DNA of 64,000 nucleotides from Rapana venosa (GCA_028751875.1 CM054140.1:28374599-28438598), one strand, 5' to 3'; positions 51,001 through 62,739 are shown, counted from the stretch's first letter. Numbers and translations: made by a program. Notes: generated from the sequence alone by a model not told the origin.

Positions 51001-51500
51001 NNNNNNNNNNNNNNNNNNNNNNNNNNNNNNNNNNNNNNNNNNNNNNNNNNNNNNNNNNNNNNNNNNNNNNNNNNNNNNNNNNNNNNNNNNNNNNNNNNNN
51101 NNNNNNNNNNNNNNNNNNNNNNNNNNNNNNNNNNNNNNNNNNNNNNNNNNNNNNNNNNNNNNNNNNNNNNNNNNNNNNNNNNNNNNNNNNNNNNNNNNNN
51201 NNNNNNNNNNNNNNNNNNNNNNNNNNNNNNNNNNNNNNNNNNNNNNNNNNNNNNNNNNNNNNNNNNNNNNNNNNNNNNNNNNNNNNNNNNNNNNNNNNNN
51301 NNNNNNNNNNNNNNNNNNNNNNNNNNNNNNNNNNNNNNNNNNNNNNNNNNNNNNNNNNNNNNNNNNNNNNNNNNNNNNNNNNNNNNNNNNNNNNNNNNNN
51401 NNNNNNNNNNNNNNNNNNNNNNNNNNNNNNNNNNNNNNNNNNNNNNNNNNNNNNNNNNNNNNNNNNNNNNNNNNNNNNNNNNNNNNNNNNNNNNNNNNNN
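51001..51500. other. assembly gap (500 N)
   Basis: Exactly 500 N, the same placeholder length as the first gap. Confidence 0.98.
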
Positions 51501-52322
<822 letters not shown>

Positions 52323-52324
52323 GG

Positions 52325-52725
52325 GGAGAGGATACCCTAGTAGTTAGAGCATTGAACTCGTGATCTGACGCCCGGAGGTGCCCGTTTTGGGGAATTTTAC
52401 CCTGGAGTTTACAGTTAACTGCAGTGCTGAATGCACTTTCCCCAAAAGTCCTTCAATTGAGACTATAAACCGAAGCCCCCGTGTATAAACGCACGCAGAA
52501 CATCTTGCACACACGATAAGAATCCATTCCACCTTTCGAGACACTAGACAAGTTCGTGCCAGTAGGAACAGATGACACAAAAATGTTAAAAAACGCATAC
52601 ACACAGGTGTGTTCAAACCACCACTCCCGCAGTCGGACTGCGGCTACCTTAATGGTGGGTAAAAAACGGTCGCACACGCAAAATATCACCATTGGTGAAC
52701 CTCGGAGTGTAGCTGAAGAGCGAGG
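52325..52725 (+). mobile_element. tRNA-derived SINE, near complete
   Basis: Head with box A-like 'taccctagtagttagagc' and 'ctcgtgatctgacgc', though the B box is damaged. The body follows with 'gactataaaccgaagccccc', 'acgcacgcagaacatcttgc' and 'gtaggaacagatgac'. The tail domain is 'ggactgcggctaccttaatgg' and 'aaaaaacggtcgcacacg'. This is the fullest plus-strand copy in the window. Confidence 0.8.
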
Positions 52726-53089
52726 GGAAAATTGTACGTGACAACTTTGCTTTGTTGCAGAGTATAACATGCATGTTGGTGTGCTGCTTTTAAGACTGAG
52801 TGGCGTACACATCTGAATTTTGTTTGTGTGAAGGATTAGTTTGATAATCGTATCTAATTCTAATCGTTTAATTTATTCATTCATTCATTATCCCATTGCA
52901 CTACTCACTTCAATACTGGTTTTATTTGTTTGGGTTGTTTTCTAGTTTGGTCTTTTTGATTTGATTTGTTTTGTTTGCTTGTTTATTGTTTTGCCAATAA
53001 GAAGTTCTCATCCGAACAAAGGGATCTTGAGGTGTTTTGTTTTGGGTTTTTTTTGTGCTTAAATTTCAGGGGGAATCCACCTTCGCCCC

Positions 53090-53092
<3 letters not shown>
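52726..53092. other. AT-rich spacer, no feature recognised
   Basis: T-rich; short ATTCATTCATTC patch near 52870; nothing else seen. Confidence 0.4.
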
Positions 53093-53157
<65 letters not shown>

Positions 53158-53164
53158 GCGCACA
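53093..53164. repeat. (CA)n(CG)n microsatellite
   Basis: About 50 nt of CACACA passing into CGCGCGCG, a classical Z-DNA-prone tract. Confidence 0.95.
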
Positions 53165-53366
53165 CGAATAAAAACAACAATAACAAACGACTACAACTGT
53201 ATTAACAACAACAACAACAAAACCCCAAAACAAATCATGAAGGGATGAAATAAAAACAACAAAAAAACAAAAAACAAACAAACAAACAAAAACGAAAGAA
53301 AGAAAAAAGAAAGAAAGAAAGAAGGAAAAGAATCCTCCTAGGGGAAAATAATTCCAACAGCGAACA

Positions 53367-53367
53367 C

Positions 53368-53435
<68 letters not shown>

Positions 53436-53443
53436 CCTACACA

Positions 53444-53523
<80 letters not shown>
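53367..53523. repeat. (AC)n microsatellite
   Basis: About 157 nt of nearly pure AC with three small breaks. Preceded by A-rich sequence with AAAC/AAAG repeats. Confidence 0.95.
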
Positions 53524-53527
<4 letters not shown>

Positions 53528-53635
53528 CCAACATCCAACAGTGTGCGGGGCAGAAATCGACCACTAGTCTGTCACCCTAACAATTTCAGGGCCACGAGGA
53601 CTTTTTATTAAAACCTGGCGTGCTGTGCTGTAGCG

Positions 53636-53700
53636 GTGTTGCTGTGCTGTGCTGTGCTGTGCTGTGCTGCGATGTGCTGTGCTGTGCTGTGTTGAAGCAT
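53636..53700. repeat. (TGCTG)n minisatellite
   Basis: GCTGTGCTGTGCTG pentamer repeat, about 12 units, slightly degenerate. Confidence 0.85.
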
Positions 53701-53795
53701 AGCGCCGTGAGCTGTGCTATCTGCCGCATGCATGCATGCTGCCTCGCCCGGTCTTTGTTCTGACTTCTCGTTCTTTGTTAGGCGTAACACGCAAC

Positions 53796-54352
53796 TCCCC
53801 CCTCCCCCCCCACCCCTCCTCCTCCCCATACCCCCCAGCATTCCCTATGAATCATCAGTCCATAACTCATCTCCCCCCCCCCCCCCCCCCCCCCCTCCCC
53901 CCCCTCCCTATTTATTCATTTGTTTAGTTCTTATTCAGTCATTCGTTGAATCATTTATCGATTTGTTTTTTAATTATTCGTTTATTTATTATTCATTCAT
54001 GCATTGGTTCGTTTATTTATCGATTTGTTTATTTATTTATTTATTCATAACTTCCCTTCCGTCGTTCGTACTTTTGGAGGTGGTGGGTGGGTGGGTTGGT
54101 TTTTGGTTACTCTATCATGCTTTGTTTCTTTTTTTTTTTAACCTCAAGTCTCCCTACTCCTCACTCCCATCTTCACGTTCTGTCTGTCTGTCTGTCTGTT
54201 GTTGTTGCTGTTGTTGTTGTTGTCTTCTATCCCTGGTATTGCCCCATTTATGATTGGGGAAAAAAGTCGACACAAAAACAGAGTAAACCAAACCAAACCA
54301 AACCAAACCAAAACGCACACTAGGATGTTTGACACTCTCTCCCCTCCTCCTC

Positions 54353-54413
<61 letters not shown>

Positions 54414-54420
54414 TCTCTTT
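53796..54420. repeat. low-complexity C-rich, ATTT-rich and (TC)n stretch
   Basis: A 24-C run at 53871-53894 and C-rich flanks. (TTTATTCA)-like repeats lie at 53905-54050, (CTGT)n at 54181-54199, (AACCA)n near 54287-54312 and (TC)n at 54354-54418. No gene. Confidence 0.8.
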
Positions 54421-55075
54421 CTTTCTCTCTCTGAGTGGTGTGTGTGTGTGTGTGTGTGTGGTGTGTGTGTGTTGTGTGCTCGTCTGATTAAAAAAAATAA
54501 TGTAGCAGTAACAATGTTTGACTAAGAAAAGAATAAAAACGTAGCCCAGAAAGAAAGAAAAAACCAGTCTTTACTATGATAACAACTATTTTATATCCAA
54601 ACGATAACTTTCATATTTTAAAAGGTTATAACTCTGGTTGCTTTTGATATTGTTTAGAGGCTCTGGCGTGTCTCGTTCTTGTCCATCTTGCTTGTTTGTT
54701 TGTTTGTTTGGGGTTTTTTGACATTTACACACACCCTCGATACATCCAAAATAGTTTTGATTTCGTTCCTCCTTTAGAGCTCTATTATTCACCAAATTTG
54801 AGATTTTGCGTATGTGACCGGTTTTTTCTGTCTTTCTTTTTTTCCTTTTTTTTTTTTTTTGCCTATCATATAGGTAACTGCATTCCAACTTCGAGAATAA
54901 AAAACAGTTCGAACTTTCAAATCGTCGCCAAAAAAAAAAAAAAAGACAAAAAAAAAAGACACACCTGACCAAGCCGTGGAAATTCCGAAATAGTCATGTT
55001 GAAAGTAATACTTTATTTGCGAGAAAAGGACCTTGCAGACCTTTCGGCATCAATGAACTCCCATAGAATATTTAC
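54421..55075. other. AT-rich spacer, no gene recognised
   Basis: (GT)n at 54436-54478, poly-T at 54838-54860 and poly-A near 54930-54958. No supported feature. Confidence 0.4.
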
Positions 55076-55082
55076 ACCCACA

Positions 55083-55154
55083 GAGGCGGCGGCGGCAGCA
55101 GCAGCAGCAGCAGTAGCAGCAGCAGTAGCAGCAGCAACAACCGCAGCAGCTGTT
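55083..55154 (+). repeat. (GCR)n trinucleotide repeat
   Basis: GGCGGCGGCAGCAGCAG...GCAGTAGCAGCAG repeat inside a 70-codon open frame (54996-55208) that would encode an alanine run. No splice or family evidence for a gene. Confidence 0.75.
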
Positions 55155-55497
55155 CGAAAGCGACAAAGGACAGAGACAGAGCAGAAAGAGCGACGGTGTC
55201 AGAAATAGACCTCAAAGCGTTGACTTTGTTTCCTTGCAACTAACTGGGCCTATACTCACGGCAGCTGTGCTTGTGTAGGCGGTTGTCTGTGCGTGTAGTG
55301 TGCCGGTTGAGCTTTTATTTCCTTTAGGATATTATACTTGTAATATAGATGTGTGAGGTTTTGGGTTATTATTTTTTAACTGGTTGGGTTGGGGTTTTTT
55401 TCCGTGTTGTGGCGGGACTCGGCGGTCTTTCTCTGCAACCAGAAAAAAAAGAGGTAAAGTTGGATGTGGTTTGCTGTTGTGTGTCTATGTGGTGGTA

Positions 55498-55684
<187 letters not shown>

Positions 55685-55784
55685 AAAGCAACAGCAAACA
55701 CACAGTCTTTAAAAACTTAAACAAAAGGAAAGAGCCCAATAGAATCCTTTAAAAAAAAAAACAACCCCAAAAAGACTGCCATCT

Positions 55785-55912
55785 AGACAGACAAGTTGAC
55801 AGGCAGCCATACAGAGAGACAGCAGACAAATCGACAGACAGACCAATGGACTTACAGGCAGACGGACAGAACACTCGACAAGCAGACAGACAGACAGACA
55901 CGGAGACAGACG
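55785..55912. repeat. (ACAG)n-rich stretch
   Basis: Degenerate GACAGACAGACA repeats ending in a purer block at 55886-55905. Confidence 0.75.
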
Positions 55913-55957
55913 ACCAAACTCTTTCATCTTCTGCCAGGATTGAAACATCGCTGAAGT

Positions 55958-55965
55958 GTGTGTGT

Positions 55966-55998
<33 letters not shown>

Positions 55999-56148
55999 GT
56001 TGTGTATCTGTGTGGTGGTGTGTGTGTGTGTGTGGTGTGTGTGTTGTGTATCTCTGTGTGTGTGTGTGTGTGTGTGTTGTGTATCTGTGTGTGTGTGTTG
56101 TGTATCTGTGGTGTGTGCGCGCGCGTGTGTGCGTATGTGTGTCTGTGT
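55958..56148. repeat. (GT)n microsatellite with TATCT interruptions
   Basis: GTGTGT blocks separated by a recurring GTGTATCTGTG unit, so higher-order periodicity is visible; ends in CGCGCG. Confidence 0.9.
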
Positions 56149-56259
56149 CCCTTCCTTTTTTCTCACCCTCTTCTAACCCCCACCCCCCCCCCCCTCCCCC
56201 AAATTTCCTCCCTCTCTCGTTTCTCTGCCCCTAATATAAGCTGCGAGATCAAAGGAAGG

Positions 56260-56263
<4 letters not shown>

Positions 56264-56309
<46 letters not shown>

Positions 56310-56396
56310 CTCTCTCCCCCCCCCCCACCCCCCCCCCCCCCTTTTATCATTCCTCTCCCGGCTTGTTTGTCTGTGTCGTTTATCTTAAGATGCTGC

Positions 56397-56432
<36 letters not shown>

Positions 56433-56437
56433 GGAGA

Positions 56438-56492
<55 letters not shown>

Positions 56493-56616
56493 AAGTTGGT
56501 GTGTGTGTGTGTGTGAGTGTTAGAGAGAGAGAGAGAGGGGAGGGGGAGAGGGAGATATATAGAGAGCGAGTGAGAGAGAGATGGTGTGTGTGTGTTAGAG
56601 AGCGAGGGGGAGTGAG

Positions 56617-56654
<38 letters not shown>

Positions 56655-56687
56655 AGAGGAGAGAGAGAGAGAGAGAAGGTGTGTGTT

Positions 56688-56731
<44 letters not shown>

Positions 56732-56852
56732 GGGGGAGGGGGGGGGAGGGGGGGGGGGGGGGGTTTGTTTTGGTTTTTTTGGGAGGAAAAGAAGAAGGGG
56801 GGGGGGGGGGGGGCCCCAAAAGGGAAAAAAGAAAAAGAAAAGGGAAAAAAAG

Positions 56853-56884
<32 letters not shown>

Positions 56885-56910
56885 CAGGACAGACAGACGA
56901 CAGAACGACA
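56264..56910. repeat. (CT)n/poly-C arm facing (GA)n/poly-G arm
   Basis: 56264-56345 is CT repeats and C runs. After about 50 nt, 56399-56880 is GA repeats with poly-G runs (56717-56763 and 56798-56813). The arms are roughly complementary, giving a large imperfect inverted structure. Confidence 0.85.
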
Positions 56911-57044
56911 GACAGAAACCAAGACAGATAGTCAGAAGAAGAAGAAAACAAAGGGAAACAGACAGAAGACACACAGTAGACAGAGATTTCGGGCGGCGTT
57001 CAAGAACGTCCCCCAGAGTACCCCTCTCAGTAACCCTTTTCTCT

Positions 57045-57960
57045 TCTCTGTTCGTCCTCTCTCTTCACTCTCTCTCCCTAATCCTGCTCCCCCCTTTCTC
57101 TCTCCTTTTTTTTCCCCTTTCTATCTGTATCTGCCCTTTCCCAGCAGCCCCGCTCGAAAATACTCCCCCCCGACTCACCTTCCCTCCGGGGGCTTGCCCT
57201 TTTTCTGCCGCGTTCCCTTTGGGGTGAGTGTTTCGTGGTGTATTTTGTGTCCCGTGCCCCCTTCCCTGCGTCTCTGTGTGTGGTGTTTGTGGTGTGTGTG
57301 CCTTCTCTGTCTCTGCTCTCTCTCTCTTGTCTTTGTCTGTCTGTCTGCTTTCACTCACATTGTCGGTTTTGTCCGCCCCCCTGACTCTCTCTTTTCCCCC
57401 TATCCGTCTCTGTCTGTCGTGCTTCACTTTTTTACCATTGTCTGTCTGTCGTCTGTTTCTGTTTTCTCAATCTTCACTCTGTCTTCTGTCTTCTGCTTTT
57501 TGTCTCTCTTCTTCTGTCTGTTCTTCACTTTTAAATTCCTTCTGTCTCTGTCTTTCTGTCGTCTTCTTCTCTCATTCATCTCTTCTTCTCTCCCCTTTTC
57601 TTCTCTCCTTCTCCTTTCCCCTCTTGCTTCACTTTTCACCTCATCGTCTGCGTCTGTGCTTCACTTTTCCCATTTTGTCAGTCTCTTTTCCCTCTCCCCC
57701 CCTCCTCTCTCCCCTCCCCTTTCTCCCCCCTTTCCTCCTCCCCATCCCTCTCTCCTCCCTCCTCCCCCCTCCTCTCCCTCCCCTCCCCTCCCTTTCCTCT
57801 TTTTCGCCCCTCCCCCCTTTCCCTCCCTCTCCCCTCACTCCTCTCCCCCCCTCCCCCCCCTCCCCCTCTCTCCCCTCCCTCCTTCTTCCCCTCCCCCCTC
57901 TCCTCCTCCCCCCCCTCCTCGCCCATCCACCCCCTTCCCTTTCCCCCTTCTCTCTGGCTG
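57045..57960. repeat. 900-nt polypyrimidine stretch
   Basis: Overwhelmingly C and T on the plus strand, with CTGTCTGTC units at 57330-57560 and CCCCTCC units at 57690-57950. Long open frames across it result from the lack of A and G (no stop codons), not from a gene. Confidence 0.85.
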
Positions 57961-58072
57961 CCTTGCATTTGTACTATCCAGGCTGATCCTGCTCCTTCCC
58001 CAATGTTCGTTCTGCTCACATCTTCGCAGATAAAGGGATTCGGGGTCTGGATTGATTTGTATGGTAAGGGTT

Positions 58073-58190
58073 GTGAAAGGCGCTAGTGCCGAGTGGGCAA
58101 GACCGGTTTTTTTTTTTTTTATACTTCAACTCCTTGGGTCCGGTGAAGAAGTCGTGGGTTCGAATTCCGGTGTGGGCGTTTGGTGAATAA
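58073..58190 (+). mobile_element. tRNA-like SINE head or tRNA pseudogene
   Basis: Box A-like 'gtgccgagtgggcaagac' (58088-58105) and box B-like 'gggttcgaattcc' (58156-58168), separated by a T-rich insert. The leucine/serine-type box A and the lack of a convincing cloverleaf argue for a SINE head or decayed tRNA rather than a working tRNA. Confidence 0.5.
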
Positions 58191-58261
58191 TTAAGGGTGG
58201 GGATTTTTTTTACCATCTTTCAGGTCATCTTTAAAGCACAGATCTGCTAGTGTCTTGTTTT

Positions 58262-58400
58262 CTTTTTGTGCGTGCGTGTTTGTGTGTGTGTGTGGTGTGT
58301 GTGGTGTGTGATGTGTGTGTGTGTGTGTTTTGTGATGTTGTTTTGTGAGTGTGTGGTGTGTAGGTGTGGTGTGAGTGAGGTTTTGTTGTGGGTGTGTGTG

Positions 58401-58435
<35 letters not shown>

Positions 58436-58437
58436 CA
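58262..58437. repeat. (GT)n microsatellite
   Basis: Imperfect GT repeat with TTTTGTG interruptions, ending GCGCGTGC. It sits between the tRNA-like head and the SINE tail domain at 58438-58525. Confidence 0.9.
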
Positions 58438-58525
58438 TAAGATCAAATATGCACGTTAAAGACCCTGTAATTCATGTGAGCGTTCGGTGGGTTACAGAAA
58501 CACAAACATACCCAGCACAGGCCTA
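58438..58525 (+). mobile_element. SINE conserved tail domain
   Basis: 'cacgttaaagaccctg', 'catgtgagcgttcggtgggt' and 'acatacccagcac' form a block I associate with gastropod SINEs. With the head at 58073 it may be one element expanded internally by the (GT)n run. Confidence 0.6.
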
Positions 58526-58680
58526 CATCCTTTAAATCTCCATCACGTATATGACTGACTGATTGTGCAGATGCCCAGGCGTGCTGATGTAAAAAGTTAG
58601 TACATGTCTACGCAGATGTGAGGGAAAGTTAATAGAAACTTTCACACACATTCCAGAGAAAAACTGAAACCCAAACCAAA

Positions 58681-58721
58681 GCAACAGGAAAAAACCCCCC
58701 CCCCCCCCCCCCCCCCACCCC
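58681..58721. repeat. poly-C tract
   Basis: About 28 C with one A break, in A-rich sequence. Confidence 0.85.
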
Positions 58722-58867
58722 AAAATATCAGAGCAAAACAAAACGAAAGAAGCAAGCCAACAATAACATCAAAACACCGAAAACGAAACAAACGAAAAGC
58801 AACCACCAAATATATTATTTGTATTTATTTTATTTTTTATTTTTTCTATTATTTAAAATTTTTTTTA

Positions 58868-59195
58868 TATCGAGGATAATGGAATAAGCACTAATGTACT
58901 TTTTTACATCCAGTCCCCGTGAGCATGCGGTTTTGTCAATTCTGTCATCTGTTCCCACCCGCACACAATGGCCTACTCTTACGAAAAGCGGAACAGGATT
59001 TAACGTGTGCGCAAGATGTTCTGCGTGCGTTCGCACACGGGGGCCTCGGTTTATAGTCTCATCCGAAGGACTTTTGGGAAGAGTGGAGTCTGCACTGATG
59101 TGAACTCCAGGGGAAAATATCCCCCTTGAACAGGAATCGAACCCGGGGTCGTCAGATTGCGAGCGCAATGTTCTGACCACTAGGCTGTCCCGTCC
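58868..59195 (-). mobile_element. tRNA-derived SINE, complete head and body
   Basis: On the minus strand: a head with 'ACAGCCTAGTGGTCAGAAC' (box A region) and 'CCCGGGTTCGATTCC' (box B) at about 59128-59190. The body passes through 'gactataaaccgaggcccc' and 'agagtaggccattgtg' to 'gtgcttattccattatcctcg' near 58870. This is the best-preserved copy and defines the family for this window. Confidence 0.85.
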
Positions 59196-59540
59196 CCCCC
59201 CCCCCTCCCCCTCCACCCCAAACCCACTTTGAAGACAGGCGTGACTGGCACCAACCAATCAGTTCCCGCCACACACTCCACACGTTCATTCTTTGTTCCT
59301 GGAAGCAGGGGAAACTGATTGGAAAGGTGGGATGGGGGTCAGGAGGGGGGATGGTGGTGGGGGGATAGGGGGGTAGGGCGCTTTAAGAGGTTTATGGGTT
59401 GATGGGGGTAGTGGAGTACTGAAAATGAAGATTATTGATTCTTATTCACCTCCCTTCCCCGTATCCTTACTATACAGGCAGTTTGGGGGATTTCCTGCTA
59501 GTATTGCCTTCATTTCGGGTGTCAATCCAAATTTCACACC
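59196..59540. other. spacer, no gene recognised
   Basis: Contains a GGGGGTGGGGGGAT-rich patch at 59320-59380 and nothing recognisable otherwise. Confidence 0.4.
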
Positions 59541-59557
59541 CTCCCTTCCCCCTCCCC

Positions 59558-59870
59558 TTTGTGTGTGTGTGTGTGTGTCGTGTGTGTGTGTGTGTGTTTG
59601 TGTGTGTGTGTATGTAGTGTTGAATGTATGTATGTAGAATGTATGTGTGAGTATGTATGTATGTATGTATGTATGTATGTATGTATGTATGTATGTATGT
59701 ATGTATGTGTATGGACTCTCTCTCTCTCTCCCTCCCTCCCCCTCTCTCTATCTTCTCTCTCTCTCCCCTCTCTCATCTTTCTCTCTCTCTCCTCCCACTC
59801 TCTCTCTCTCTCTCTGCTCCCATCCCCTCTCTCTCTGCTCTCCTCCCCCCCCCCCCCCCACTCTCTCTCA
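59558..59870. repeat. (GT)n, (TATG)n and (CT)n composite microsatellite
   Basis: GT repeats at 59558-59612, TATG tetramers at 59655-59708, then CT repeats with C runs to 59862. Confidence 0.95.
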
Positions 59871-60088
59871 AGGGCTGGATTAAAAAAAAAAGTTTGTGAA
59901 TGCTTATTCTTGTAGCACTTGGAAAATAAAGATGATTAATTGATTCATTCATTCATTCCCTCTTAATTAATTGAAAAAAAAAACCCACAAGATAAATAAC
60001 AAACAAATTGCGTGAAGTGTAAGACTTGCCGTGATAAAAGGAAAGACAGTATCTCTTCTGATGCGTAGCATCTCTGTGGCTCAATGTA

Positions 60089-60116
60089 CCCCCCCCCCCC
60101 CCCCCCCCCCCCCCCC
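60089..60116. repeat. 28-base poly-C tract
   Basis: Pure C run within ordinary sequence. Confidence 0.9.
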
Positions 60117-60298
60117 TACAGATGATGCATCATTTACTTCGTTCGGTAGCTTAGGCCTACTATGTACAGGCCTAGCCTAGCTTCTAGGGCCTAATGGGAG
60201 AATCCTCACAGGAATGTGAACATCTCTCTCTAGGCCTCCTACAAGCCAGCGACAGGGAAAGGGGCAAAGTTCTACAAGGGCAATTTGCAGCATGCAAC

Positions 60299-60317
60299 GC
60301 GCGCGCGCGCGCGCGCT
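60299..60317. repeat. (CG)n run
   Basis: GCGCGCGC for 19 nt, Z-DNA prone. Confidence 0.85.
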
Positions 60318-60404
60318 GTGGAGGGGGGAGAGTGGGGGAGGGGTGGGTGGGTGGGGAAGGAGGATTTCAGGAGTTGAACGACTGCCAGAAATGAAAAAGG
60401 CCAC

Positions 60405-60414
60405 AAAAGAGAGG

Positions 60415-60445
<31 letters not shown>

Positions 60446-60796
60446 GGGGGAGGGGGGGGGGGGGGGGGGGGAGGGGAGAGGGCAATGAGAGAGAGGAGGG
60501 GAAAGAGAGAGAAAGAGAGAGAGAGAGTGAGAGAGAGAGAGGGGGGGGGGGATGAGGCAGAGGGGGTGAGAGAGGGGAAAGGAGAGTATGGGGATGAGAG
60601 GGAGAGAGAGAGAGGGGGGGTGGGGAAAGAGAGAGAGAGGGGAGAGAGAGAGAGGGGGGGGGGGGAGAGAGAGAGATAGGGGAGAGAGGGGGGAGGCAGA
60701 GGGGGTGAGAGGGGAAATGAAGAGGTATGGGGGATGAGAGAGAGAGTGAGAGAGATGAGAGAGAAAGAGAGTAGGGAGAGAGAGAGAGAGAGAGAG

Positions 60797-60830
<34 letters not shown>

Positions 60831-60892
60831 CGGTATGGGGGAGATGGTGTGGGTGTTGGCAGTAGTAGGGGAGGAGAGAGAGAGGGAGAGAG

Positions 60893-60926
<34 letters not shown>

Positions 60927-60932
60927 GAGAAA
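60405..60932. repeat. 530-nt polypurine stretch
   Basis: GA repeats and G runs almost without pyrimidines on the plus strand. The opposite asymmetry to 57045-57960. Confidence 0.9.
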
Positions 60933-61124
60933 TTATGGGGATGAGTGGAGAGGTTTGTAATGGTGTTGTGATGGTGGTGATAGTGGTAGTGGTGGTGGCA
61001 GCAGTAGGGGGGGTGTGGGGGGGGGTGTGGTGGTGTGGGTGCGGTGGCAACCCGGCTTGCAGCAGTGATGTAAAGGGCTTACACGATCTCTGTGGGAAAC
61101 CACTGTATTTCGGTCGTTTGGGCG

Positions 61125-61598
61125 AACTGTTTGCCTCTGTCTGCCTGTCTGTTTGTTTGCCTGCCTGTCTGCCTGTCTGTATGTCTGTCTGTCTGTCTGC
61201 CTCCCTCTCTGTCTGGTTGTCTTGCCTGCCTGTTTGCCTGTCTGCCTCCCTCTGTCTGTCTGTCTGTCTTGCCTGTCTGTCTGCCTGCCTGCCTGCCTGC
61301 CTGCCTGTTTGTCTGTTGCTTCCCTCTCTGTCTGTCTGTCTGCCTATCTCCCGCTGCCTGTTTGTCTGTCTGCCTGCCTGTTTGTCTGCCTGCCTTTCTG
61401 TATGTCTGTCTGCCTACCTGCCTGACTGCCTGCCTCCCTGTTTGTCTGTCTGCCTGCCTGCCTGCCTGTTTGTCTGCTGCCCTCTGTCTGTTGCCTGCCT
61501 GCCTCCCTGCCTGTTGTCTGTCTGCCTGTCTGTTTGTCTGCCTACTGCTGTCTGTCTGTCTACCTCTGTCTGCCGTCTGTCTGTCTGTCTGCTTCTCT

Positions 61599-61600
<2 letters not shown>
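61125..61600. repeat. (CTGT)n/(CTGC)n tetranucleotide array
   Basis: About 475 nt of CTGTCTGC-type tetramers, patchily mixed; open in several frames for that reason only. Confidence 0.92.
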
Positions 61601-61602
<2 letters not shown>

Positions 61603-61642
<40 letters not shown>

Positions 61643-61735
61643 CCGCCGCCACAACCACCACCACCACCACCGCCGCCGCCGCCACTATCACTACCACCAT
61701 TACCAGCATCATCATGATCATCATCTTGGTCTTCT
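61603..61735. repeat. (CAT)n(CAC)n(CCG)n trinucleotide array
   Basis: CATCATCAT, then CCACCACC, then CCGCCGCC, then degenerate CAT units. Confidence 0.9.
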
Positions 61736-61833
61736 TCCTCTTGTTGTGATCAGGTTCACTTACACGTGGGACTGTTAGTGTGGCCTTCATTGTTGTTTTG
61801 TAGCTGTAATATTAACCAATGTAGAAAATATGT

Positions 61834-61856
61834 GGGGGGGGGGGGGGGGGGGGGGA
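61834..61856. repeat. poly-G tract
   Basis: About 21 G in AT-rich sequence. Confidence 0.9.
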
Positions 61857-62101
61857 GGCAAACCCAACGAGAACAACCAGGAAAAGAAAACAGGTGATAC
61901 AAATTCTTCGCGAAGTCTCCTAACACATACTTAACAACGGTACTTTTCTTTCCTATTAGCTGACACACACACACACACACAGAGGGCTCTTAGCAGCTAG
62001 GTAGTGAGCCTTGCACAGTACAGCCCCACACATTGAAATAAACGCTCTTAGATAAACGACCTACGAGAGAGAGAGAGAGAGAGAGAGAGAGTGAGAGCAA
62101 A

Positions 62102-62697
62102 GGCTACACTCCTGCTTTAGCTTGCAGGTTAAGTATTTTGTACGGAGTGGTAGTCGGGGAGAAATTTCTGGTAATTTTCACAGATTTTTTAAAAGTATGC
62201 CAAAAAAAAAAAAGGCACTGTATCCTTGTTTTGGGAACTTAGGACAAAGAGCAATACCAGGTTGTCACGAGCAAGTTGGAAATGATCGTCCAATAAATAA
62301 GGATCGCTTGTGTTCCTACAGTGTTGACCCCGCGCAGGCATATTGCCGTTAGGAAGCTTGCAAGCGACAAAGGACTGATGGAGAGGTACAGTGTTAAAAA
62401 AATTCAAACCTATCAAATTTGTGCAAAGATAACGAGTTTTGAGTCAAGGAAGTCTTTCACAAAAAAGTGAATTTTGTTACTGTGGATGCCACAACCCAGG
62501 CACTTGCCCACAACCGCCGCAAATGGAGCCAACTGGTGCAACGTTCGTCACTGCAGTGCCCCTACGACCCTGGAAGGGGTTATGGGAGCAGATGAGATGA
62601 GATGAGGGATGCCACAGAACGTACTGTATAAAATTATGTAATAGGAACAGAGGAAAATAGAAGGAAAGGGGGCGAAAATTGAAGGGGGTGTGTAGCC
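62102..62697 (-). mobile_element. MITE-like terminal-inverted-repeat element, copy 1
   Basis: Begins 'ggctacac' (62102-62109) and ends 'ggtgtgtagcc' (62687-62697). Read on the minus strand it aligns along its length with copy 2: shared 'gattttcacagattttttaaa'-like, 'gacaaaggactga', 'gttttgagtca', 'gaaagac' and 'tgtggatgcc' blocks. Without the 113-bp LINE fragment and one copy of its target duplication it is about 473 bp. No transposase frame, so non-autonomous. The superfamily cannot be assigned. Confidence 0.72.
62494..62606 (+). mobile_element. 5'-truncated LINE tail inserted in MITE copy 1
   Basis: 113 bp encoding AHNRRKWSQLV, the type of C-terminal end (xxxRxxWxxLV) found in APE-type LINE reverse transcriptases, then a short 3' UTR ending in (GATGA)n. 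It is flanked by a perfect 10-bp direct repeat, 'ggatgccaca', at 62484-62493 and 62607-62616. Copy 2 of the MITE has that site only once, which confirms an insertion. Confidence 0.8.
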
Positions 62698-62739
62698 CGT
62701 TGAAACCAGTGGAGAAGGAAGAGGAAGAGGGGAAGCCAA

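Noticed and set aside
53090..53524. Cys-Val repeat ORFs on both strands
   Set aside because: Translations of (AC)n/(GT)n microsatellites.
54996..55208. Small ORF with a polyalanine run
   Set aside because: The run comes from a GCR trinucleotide repeat. There is no recognisable family, splice site or conserved flank, though a transcript could change this view.
56765..58033. 422-codon open frame, the longest in the window
   Set aside because: It lies across poly-G, GA and polypyrimidine sequence, where stop codons are rare by composition. The product is Ser/Pro/Leu low complexity with no domain.
58073..58190. Functional tRNA (Leu/Ser type)
   Set aside because: Box A and box B are present, but a T-rich insert and no convincing paired stems argue against a working tRNA.
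61125..61600. CRISPR-like or satellite array
   Set aside because: The units are simple tetranucleotides without unique spacers; this is a eukaryotic microsatellite.
61092..61778. 228-260 codon Cys/Leu/Ser-rich frames
   Set aside because: Direct translation of the (CTGT)n/(CTGC)n array in several frames; no gene evidence.
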